The translations under genes and the position numbers were made by a program. Below the pieces are notes generated by a model that was not told the origin of the DNA, searched no databases, and worked only from the letters and a program-made list of their open reading frames with translations. This document shows, piece by piece, positions 58,200 to 64,000 of a DNA stretch of 64,000 nucleotides. Every line of letters begins with the position of its first letter. Position 1 is the stretch's first letter. Source of the DNA: Leptospira noumeaensis (lineage in GTDB: Bacteria > Spirochaetota > Leptospiria > Leptospirales > Leptospiraceae); assembly GCF_004770765.1 (NCBI RefSeq), contig NZ_RQFK01000026.1, positions 1,240,001-1,304,000 of the forward strand. Reading direction: 5' to 3'.

Positions 58200-58488
58200 T
58201 TGGTTTATATCTTTCTCTTTTCCTGTAGTGGAAATTCTGCAAATAATGTTTGTGATTCTGAATCAAAATCTTATGCTGAAACATCAGTTTTATTAGGTAT
58301 GATAGGTGAAAAAAAACAACCTTTGCCCGGTTGATAAAGGATGTAAAGCAATGTTAGTTGACAATACATCTGCAACGTCATCCAATGCGATTGGAATGAA
58401 TTCGTTTACTTGTATCAGTAATTTACCATTTTATTGTGTTGAACAATTAAAATTAATAGTTTTTCACTTGACTAAATATATCTATTAG
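58200..58488 (+). pseudogene. Decayed DUF1554 lipoprotein
   Basis: The first frame (58200-58334) encodes a 44-residue piece homologous to the N-terminus of the intact gene just upstream: a hydrophobic segment ending LFSC, then NNVCDSESKSYAETSVLLGMIGE beside NNTCDINSDSYLESTILFNLLGE. Another frame continues with LCPVDKGCKAMLVDN (like LCPPGSSCKAMILNG), then a shortened C-terminus with NLPFYCVEQLKL. The Ig-like module and most of DUF1554 are deleted and the frames are broken. There is no start codon other than TTG. It is a tandem copy in decay. Confidence 0.75.
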
Positions 58489-58501
58489 ATATGGCAAATT
58501 T

Positions 58502-59098
58502 ATGAAAACCAAACAAAGGAATATCCTCGTTGTCCTTGGTCATCCTAATCCCAATTCACTTTGTGGCCATTTGGCAGAGACTTATGTTAATTCTGCAAAA
58601 AATGCAGGTCATACTGTGGGTTTTTTGAAATTAGCTGATCTGAAATTCGATTATAATTTATATATGGGTCATAAAAAAGATTCTACACCGACTCTCGAAC
58701 CAGATTTGATACAAAGCCAAAAATTAATTTCAGAAGCAGACCATCTAGTTTTTGTTTTTCCTAGTTGGTGGGCGAGTATGCCTGCAGTTTTAAAGGCCTG
58801 GATTGATCGTGTTTTTTTACCGGGATTTTCTTTTAAGTATAGAAAAAACTCACCATTGCCCGAAAAACTTTTGGTAGGTAAAACAGCTCGTATCATCGTA
58901 ACAATGGATGCTCCCAGTTGGTATTATAAATGGTTCAATAAATCTCCCGGTATCCAGTTATTAAAATTTGGAACTTTAGAATTTTGTGGAGTGACGCCTG
59001 TAAAAGTTACAATTTTTGGTGAAGTAAGAACTCGTAAACCAAAACACTTTCTCAAGTGGACAAACATTGTGGAATCATTAGCAATTCACGGGGAATGA
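58502..59098 (+). CDS. Flavodoxin-fold NAD(P)H dehydrogenase (quinone) family protein
   Basis: A 198-residue protein of the Flavodoxin_2 family (MdaB/KefF/NQO-like). N-terminal ILVVLGHPNPNSLCGHLAETYV is the phosphate-binding loop, and LVFVFPSWWASMPAVLKAWIDRVF with PGFSFKY is the flavin-contact signature. Such enzymes reduce quinones by two electrons. Ten bases after the stop lies a broken PadR regulator gene, which probably once controlled it. Confidence 0.86.
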   Translation: MKTKQRNILVVLGHPNPNSLCGHLAETYVNSAKNAGHTVGFLKLADLKFDYNLYMGHKKDSTPTLEPDLIQSQKLISEADHLVFVFPSWWASMPAVLKAWIDRVFLPGFSFKYRKNSPLPEKLLVGKTARIIVTMDAPSWYYKWFNKSPGIQLLKFGTLEFCGVTPVKVTIFGEVRTRKPKHFLKWTNIVESLAIHGE

Positions 59099-59108
59099 TA
59101 TTGTTCAG

Positions 59109-59442
59109 ATGAAACGAGAAAGTAAAACACAATACGTTTTATTAGGAATTCTTTCTCAGTGTGAAATGAATGGATATGAAATTCGGAAGTACATTGTGTC
59201 TACGATTAGTTTTTTTTGGAAGGAATATGAATCCGAAGTTAATCAAACAACATTTGGAAGATGAAATTCGAAAACAAAAAGAAGATTTAAAACTTCTTAA
59301 AAACTTTCATAAAGAATTGGATGCAGATTGGAAAAAACATCCTGATTTGGAGTATTGGTCTTTGACTCTCGAATATGCAGAAAAACAAACCAAACTAAAT
59401 TTGGATTGGATTGACAAAGTTAAGAATCAAATCAAAGCCTGA
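59109..59442 (+). pseudogene. Decayed PadR-family transcriptional regulator
   Basis: The first frame (59109-59264) begins as a PadR winged-helix protein: TQYVLLGILSQCEMNGYEIRKYI and SFFWKEY. It then loses the recognition helix and wing and stops. The +1 frame continues as the C-terminal PadR dimerisation (Vir_C) part: KLIKQHLEDEIRKQKEDLKL, YWSLTLEYAEKQTKLNLDWI. About 70 residues are missing at the junction compared with a normal PadR of 175-190 residues, so this is an internal deletion with a frameshift rather than a single sequencing error. The C-terminal half has an ATG at 59227 or upstream and could still be made. Confidence 0.78.
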
Positions 59443-59571
59443 GTTTTATTTCAATTTTTTAAAAAGGCCCCTTTCATTCCAACACAATCTGTTCAATCGT
59501 TAGAAATAAAATAACAATCTAAAGATTAAATTCATTGATTTGAAATAGAGAATCTATATAAAAATCCATCT

Positions 59572-61722
59572 ATGGGTAGGCGTTCTGGCACTAAAAGATT
59601 TTACTATGTCTTCTTAGTTTGTTTTGTACTTCCATACCATACCGCAATTTTGGGGATGGAAAAAGTAACCCTGCACCTTAAATGGTTTCATCAATTCCAA
59701 TTCGCAGGATATTATGCAGCCCTCGAAAAAGGTTATTATCAAGACGTCGGTCTTAATGTAGAACTTTTGGAAAGTACAGTTGGTATTAAAGGGATTCACG
59801 AAAAAGTAATTCGTTCTACTGGCCAATATGGGGTTGGTAGTAATGAACTGATTCAAGAACGATACAAAGGAAAACCTGTGGTTGTATTGGCTGTAATTTT
59901 TCAACATTCTCCATCGGTTCTATATTTCAAAAAAACATCCAATATTCAGAGCATTCATGACCTTGCCGGGAAACGGGTGATGTTAACGCCAAGGATGGAT
60001 GAAATTGTTGCTTATCTAAAGAAAGAAGGTATTGAATTAAAAGACTTACAATTGCTAGAACATAGGTTTAATCCCGATGATTTAATTTCTGGAAAGGTAG
60101 ATGCATTTTCTGGGTATGCAACCACTCAAGCCTACGATTTCCAAAAAGCCGGATTTCCTTTTGTAGAATACTCCCCTAGAGTAGCAGGAATTGATTTTTA
60201 TGGAGATAACTTTTTTACAAGTGAAGCCGAAGTTCGGGAACATCCCGAAAGAGTAAAAGCCTTTCGAGAAGCAACGCTTCGTGGTTGGATATACGCAATG
60301 AATCATCAAGAAGAAATTGTTGATTTAATTTATAATCAATACTCACAAAAAAATTCGAAAGAAAGATTACTTTTTGAAGCAAAACAAATGACTCCGCTCA
60401 TCCAACCAGTCCTTGTGGAAATGGGTTATATGAATCCGGGAAGGTGGAGACATATCAATGAAGTTTATTCTGAGCTTGGAATGCTTCCGAAGAACATTAA
60501 TCTAAAAGGATTTATTTACGATCCCAATCCTCAAACAAACTATGATTGGGTTTATTATACGTTTGGTGTTGTGATTTTTTCTTTGATTGTTTTAGGTTTT
60601 GTACAGTGGAGAAGACTTAATAAACAATATTCTGAAAATTTAAAGAAACAAGTTGAGGTTAGAACAGAAGAATTAAAACAATCCAATGAATATTTGCAGG
60701 TTTTAAACCAGAGTTTGTTAAATACCTTAAAGGAATTAACAGAAGCTCAAGATAAGCTTCTTGCTTCAGAAAAACTAGCGGTACTCGGTCAACTAGCAGC
60801 TGGAATGGCGCATGAATTAAACACTCCTTTAGGTGCCATTGTTTCATCAAACTTTTTGTTATCTGATTTTTTGAAACAGAAATTAATTCATGTAATCGAT
60901 ATCATTGTTGGATTTAATAAAGAAGATTCAATTCGATTTTATTTGGTATTAGAAGAAAGTTTAAAGAACCAAACCTTTATGGAAGGAAAAGCAGAAAGGT
61001 TGATCAAAAAAGAATTGGCTTTAAAGTATTCATCGATAAAAAAAATGGATTTGTATGGAGAACATATACAACTTGTTGTTGGGACGGGTGCTTTTCGTTT
61101 GGGTGATAGACTGATACAAATATTAGAAAGTGAAAATTCCTTACAAATTCTAGAGGCGGTCTCAAGTATTACTTCTGCTTACCGTTCAAATCAAATTATT
61201 TCTGTTGCATCAGAAAAAGCAACCCATGTGATTAGGGCCTTAAAAAGTTATCTGGTTTCGGATAAAGACATTTTGAACGGAAATTCAGTTGTTGATCTAG
61301 TATTTGAAATAGAAACTATACTTTCACTTTATCATTATAATTTAACGAAAGTAACTATTGTTAAATCATACTTAACGGATAAAAAGTGTAAAGGGAACCG
61401 TGATAAATTAAATCAAGTTTGGATTAATTTGCTAAACAATGCTCTTCAGGCTATGTCGTACAATGGTACAATAGAAATCAAAATCCAATTAGTAGAAAAT
61501 TTTATTAAAGTGTCGATCATTGATTCTGGCACTGGGATTTCTGAGTCCATCAAAAGAAAAATTTTTGACCCATTTTTTACCACCAAACCTGATGGGGAAG
61601 GTATGGGTTTGGGTCTTGATATCTGTAAAAAGATCATTACTCAAATGGATGGAAAAATTGAGTTAGAAGAAGTCCCCCTGGGGGCATGTTTTTCGGTTTG
61701 GTTGCCGGTTGCCGAAACCTGA
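59572..61722 (+). CDS. Sensor histidine kinase with periplasmic THI5/NMT1-like domain
   Basis: A 716-residue hybrid. After a signal segment, residues 30-310 form an NMT1/THI5-like substrate-binding fold (TLHLKWFHQFQFAGYYAALEKGYY, DVGLNVELLE, YGVGSNELIQERYKGKPVV, DAFSGYATTQAYDFQKAG). One membrane helix follows (about 323-343), then a coiled coil and a kinase core with H-box AAGMAHELNTPLGAI (His414). The catalytic domain has N box WINLLNNALQAM, IDSGTGIS, and TTKPDGEGMGLGLDIC. Between the H-box and N-box is an unusually long stretch of about 200 residues. The periplasmic fold usually binds pyrimidine or sulfonate-type ligands, so it may sense a nutrient. No response regulator is adjacent. Confidence 0.87.
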   Translation: MGRRSGTKRFYYVFLVCFVLPYHTAILGMEKVTLHLKWFHQFQFAGYYAALEKGYYQDVGLNVELLESTVGIKGIHEKVIRSTGQYGVGSNELIQERYKGKPVVVLAVIFQHSPSVLYFKKTSNIQSIHDLAGKRVMLTPRMDEIVAYLKKEGIELKDLQLLEHRFNPDDLISGKVDAFSGYATTQAYDFQKAGFPFVEYSPRVAGIDFYGDNFFTSEAEVREHPERVKAFREATLRGWIYAMNHQEEIVDLIYNQYSQKNSKERLLFEAKQMTPLIQPVLVEMGYMNPGRWRHINEVYSELGMLPKNINLKGFIYDPNPQTNYDWVYYTFGVVIFSLIVLGFVQWRRLNKQYSENLKKQVEVRTEELKQSNEYLQVLNQSLLNTLKELTEAQDKLLASEKLAVLGQLAAGMAHELNTPLGAIVSSNFLLSDFLKQKLIHVIDIIVGFNKEDSIRFYLVLEESLKNQTFMEGKAERLIKKELALKYSSIKKMDLYGEHIQLVVGTGAFRLGDRLIQILESENSLQILEAVSSITSAYRSNQIISVASEKATHVIRALKSYLVSDKDILNGNSVVDLVFEIETILSLYHYNLTKVTIVKSYLTDKKCKGNRDKLNQVWINLLNNALQAMSYNGTIEIKIQLVENFIKVSIIDSGTGISESIKRKIFDPFFTTKPDGEGMGLGLDICKKIITQMDGKIELEEVPLGACFSVWLPVAET

Positions 61723-61902
61723 TCCAAACTATCTTTGAAAAAATATACGTATCTCATATAGCGGTCATTCTGAGACAAATTATCATGGTTTCCCCCAAAA
61801 AACCTGCTTAAATTAGGCGATTAATCGTGTTGCGTAAATTCATTCAACTTGGTTTTTCGATTCCATTGAGAGTAGGTAAATGTAATTTCGTTCTAAGTTT
61901 GT

Positions 61903-63015
61903 ATGGAACCTTTGAAAGAAATGTATTCCCGGGATTGGGTTCTCGGACTCGGAAATCACTTAAATCGGGTGGATTCCAAAATCAAACCTTTGGAATTTCA
62001 AAAACAAGTGTTTTCTGCACCTTGGAAAGAGATGGAATTAAAACAAAGGATCGATCGCCTCTCTGATGTACTGATTGAGAATTGGCAAGGATCAATAGCC
62101 GATATCTATCCGAATATCATCTCTCTCATTCACTCACTGCGCGAAGAAGGGGTTTCTGATTTTAATTTTCCTTATATTTTTTTGAACGATATTGTCACCA
62201 AAACAGGGTTAGATGACTTTGATACATCTATGAAAGCATTGGAGAAAATAACGGTATTCTCAAGTGCTGAGTTTGCGATTCGATTTTTTTACAAACACCA
62301 TTTTCAAAAAACTGTAAAACAAATGCAAACCTGGTCAAAACATAAGGAACCATTTGTGCGAAGGTTGGCAAGTGAAGGCAGTCGGCCAATGTTGCCTTGG
62401 GGGATTGGGATCCCTGAGATCAAACAAAACCCAGAAATTCATTTATCTATATTAAAAACACTCTGGGATGATGAAAATGAAATTGTTCGCAGAAGTGTTG
62501 CAAATCATTTGAATGATATTTCTAAATTAAATCCAGATTTGGTATTAGAATTTTGCGAAAGTAGATTTGGAAAGTCAAAAGAATTAGATAAAAATTTAAA
62601 ACATGCTTTACGAACCCTTCTGAAAAAAGGAAACAAAAAATCTTTAAGTTTCTTTTCGTATAACACAAAATGGAAACCGACAAAAATCAATTTAACTTTA
62701 CGTAAGAAAGAAATCAATATTGGGGATTCACTTGAATTTGAAGTTTCAATCAATCAAACTCCAAAAGATACAACCAAAATAAGAATTGAATATAAAATTG
62801 GTTTTTTGCTAGCAAATGGTAAACATGGGTATAAGGTGTTTCAGTTAGGTGAAAAAAGTTTGTTACCTAAAGAGAAAGTTAAAATCACAAAACGACATTC
62901 TTTTGCTCCGATCACCACGCGAGTATATTATCCAGGAAAACATACGATTTCTATATTATTAAATGGTAATGAATATAAATTACAAAAATTTGAATTAAAA
63001 AGAGAAACAAAGTAA
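61903..63015 (+). CDS. AlkC-type DNA glycosylase with C-terminal Ig-like domain
   Basis: A 370-residue HEAT-like-repeat protein of the AlkC/AlkD superfamily that excises alkylated bases such as 3-methyladenine without base flipping. The N-terminus MEPLKEMYSRDWV and the region KHKEPFVRRLASEGSRPMLPWG match the conserved AlkC surface, followed by WDDENEIVRRSVANHLNDI. The last 110 residues (KINLTLRKKEINIGDSLEFE onward) form an Ig-like beta domain, as in the AlkC-beta subgroup. The start at 61903 fits the family; an earlier frame from 61827 is a shadow. A lipoprotein gene begins two bases after the stop. Confidence 0.85.
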   Translation: MEPLKEMYSRDWVLGLGNHLNRVDSKIKPLEFQKQVFSAPWKEMELKQRIDRLSDVLIENWQGSIADIYPNIISLIHSLREEGVSDFNFPYIFLNDIVTKTGLDDFDTSMKALEKITVFSSAEFAIRFFYKHHFQKTVKQMQTWSKHKEPFVRRLASEGSRPMLPWGIGIPEIKQNPEIHLSILKTLWDDENEIVRRSVANHLNDISKLNPDLVLEFCESRFGKSKELDKNLKHALRTLLKKGNKKSLSFFSYNTKWKPTKINLTLRKKEINIGDSLEFEVSINQTPKDTTKIRIEYKIGFLLANGKHGYKVFQLGEKSLLPKEKVKITKRHSFAPITTRVYYPGKHTISILLNGNEYKLQKFELKRETK

Positions 63016-63017
63016 AA

Positions 63018-63632
63018 ATGTATAAAATCATTCTGCATTACATCGGGATTTTTAGTTTTTTTTTGACTCTTTCTTCTTGCGCAGTTTTTTATTCAACGGA
63101 AAGGCCTAAGGTTGATTTTTCAAAGTATGTTAAGGATCAGTCTCTTAGTTATGAGTTGATTGGTTGGGATAGTGAAGCGGATCGTCGGAGAGTTTCTTAC
63201 ATTTTGGCTGCTTTACAAAATTCTGGAAAGTTCACATCACTGAGATACCAAAATCAAACAAATACGGATCTTCATGTTCAAATTATATTAGAATCAAGTC
63301 CGAGATTCGTCCTTTTTTTGGGTGAATCAATAGAACCTGTTTCTTATTTACCGGAGAGAAATCCTGAAAGATTGGCACTTTATTTATTGAACCGTTTTTT
63401 AGCATTTAGTACTTTTTTTGTGATTCCAGATATCGATCGGGATGATGATTATTTGGTCTTTCGATTGAGTAAAAAAGGAAAACTGGAAAAAGAATATCGG
63501 TATCCAATGGAGTCCTATCGCTTGTTTGGTTGGGTATCTTTACTTTTGATGTGGGGTGACGATCGAAAAGAATGGAAACCGATACTCACGGAAAAAGTTT
63601 CTAAATTTTTAGGGGACTCTTATGGTGAATAA
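63018..63632 (+). CDS. Putative lipoprotein, unknown
   Basis: A 204-residue lipoprotein with signal peptide and lipobox LSSC (Cys21). Mature part: a strand/helix/strand start (DQSLSYELIGWDSEADRRRVSYILAAL), HVQIILESSPRF, and a hydrophobic segment LFGWVSLLLMWG. Its stop overlaps the next lipoprotein start, so the two are co-translated. It recalls the lipoprotein at 45098-45709 in plan. No known domain. Confidence 0.66.
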   Translation: MYKIILHYIGIFSFFLTLSSCAVFYSTERPKVDFSKYVKDQSLSYELIGWDSEADRRRVSYILAALQNSGKFTSLRYQNQTNTDLHVQIILESSPRFVLFLGESIEPVSYLPERNPERLALYLLNRFLAFSTFFVIPDIDRDDDYLVFRLSKKGKLEKEYRYPMESYRLFGWVSLLLMWGDDRKEWKPILTEKVSKFLGDSYGE

Positions 63633-64000
63633 TGATTCTAAAGTTTATACTTTATTGCATCTAGTGATCATTATATTTTATTTTAGTTGTGCAGCTTTTC
63701 CTGATCAGGTCACATCAAAAGAACGTAAATTGTCATCAATTGGAAAGGAAAAAGTGAGGGTTGTATTTACTGGGTTTTATCGTTATGAGCAGGAAAAAAA
63801 AGCGATTTTGGAGACCTTGTTGAAAAGAGGTCTCACTATAGATCCCAATTCTGATTCAGAGTTGGAATTAATCCTTCAAAAAAAAGAACCAACATATAAA
63901 TATATATGGATCCACCGTTTGAATTTACTTGCAACTTTTTTGTCGGGAGGATTGATCCCTTCTCATATTCGAACAGAACAAACCATTACATTTCGTTATT
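63622..64000 (+). CDS. Putative lipoprotein, 3' end beyond window
   Basis: An open frame from the ATG at 63622 to the window edge (126 codons seen). Signal peptide LHLVIIIFYFSC with lipobox YFSC, then KEKVRVVFTGFYRYEQEKKAILETLL and a polar beta-rich region that includes SELELILQKKEP. It overlaps the end of the preceding lipoprotein gene by 11 bases and is similar to it in layout (strand, helix, short Leu-rich strand). The product is truncated here, so size and function are unknown. Confidence 0.62.
   Translation, partial: MVNNDSKVYTLLHLVIIIFYFSCAAFPDQVTSKERKLSSIGKEKVRVVFTGFYRYEQEKKAILETLLKRGLTIDPNSDSELELILQKKEPTYKYIWIHRLNLLATFLSGGLIPSHIRTEQTITFRY

Noticed and set aside
58306..58488. A separate 60-residue gene
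   Set aside because: Its sequence is the broken core and C-terminus of a DUF1554 protein; treated as part of the pseudogene.
61827..62066. 79-residue plus-strand frame ahead of AlkC
   Set aside because: It overlaps the AlkC start in another frame and carries no recognisable feature.
1..64000. tRNA/rRNA genes, CRISPR arrays, transposases, integrases and attachment sites
   Set aside because: No T-loop/cloverleaf pattern, no regularly spaced repeats and no recombinase motifs were found by eye; a tRNAscan and ISfinder run would settle it.

Overview
The window looks like chromosome from a spirochaete of the genus Leptospira, probably one of the saprophytic (biflexa-like) species. The pointers are moderately AT-rich DNA; many short lipoproteins with the relaxed spirochaetal lipobox (Asn or Tyr allowed just before the Cys); a DUF1554 (Len-type) lipoprotein; spirochaete-style signalling genes (membrane SpoIIE phosphatases, HAMP-linked nucleotidyl cyclase, PAS chemoreceptor); and a FliD gene coupled to an unknown protein. 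The species call is inference.

Layout. 1-3.9 kb: the end of an acyl-CoA carboxylase (biotin carboxylase, biotin carrier), an Omp85-family protein and a DUF1566 lipoprotein. 4.0-8.6 kb: a SprA-like HEXXH protein facing a minus-strand operon of GAF/SpoIIE phosphatase, tilS and engB; tilS is frameshifted in a 10-base homopolymer. 8.8-14.7 kb: a sigma-54 activator, thiD, an alkyltransferase-like protein, then a ferritin-like DUF455 protein, a monoheme cytochrome and a porin in a row. 14.8-22.4 kb: a CzcCBA-type metal efflux operon with an extra barrel-like gene, preceded by two small exported proteins. 22.5-26 kb: a GlcD-type oxidase and polyphosphate kinase. 26-29 kb: fliD and its coupled partner. 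29-43.8 kb: housekeeping and signalling genes (HAD phosphatase, methyltransferase, dapF, plsC, cyclase, sugar symporter, phosphatase, chemoreceptor) and a two-gene beta-oxidation-type operon.

43.8-47.9 kb is accessory: two structured non-coding segments (one strikingly GC-rich), a DUF2721 protein and a string of small lipoproteins, two of them a tandem duplication. 47.9-52.3 kb returns to metabolic genes (tRNA-dihydrouridine synthase, a ThDP enzyme, an FAD dehydrogenase). From 52.3 kb to the end the DNA is more AT-rich and strain-specific in character: a 760-base gene-free stretch with an imperfect palindrome, an 812-residue aromatic/proline repeat protein, flavodoxin-fold reductases, an intact DUF1554 lipoprotein followed by a decayed copy, a decayed PadR regulator, a sensor kinase carrying a THI5/NMT1-like periplasmic domain, an AlkC glycosylase and two more lipoproteins, the last cut by the window edge.

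No rRNA, tRNA, CRISPR array, transposase or integrase was seen. The most useful leads are the tilS homopolymer frameshift, the two structured intergenic segments, the unusual efflux operon, the fliD-coupled protein and the repeat protein at 54-56.4 kb.
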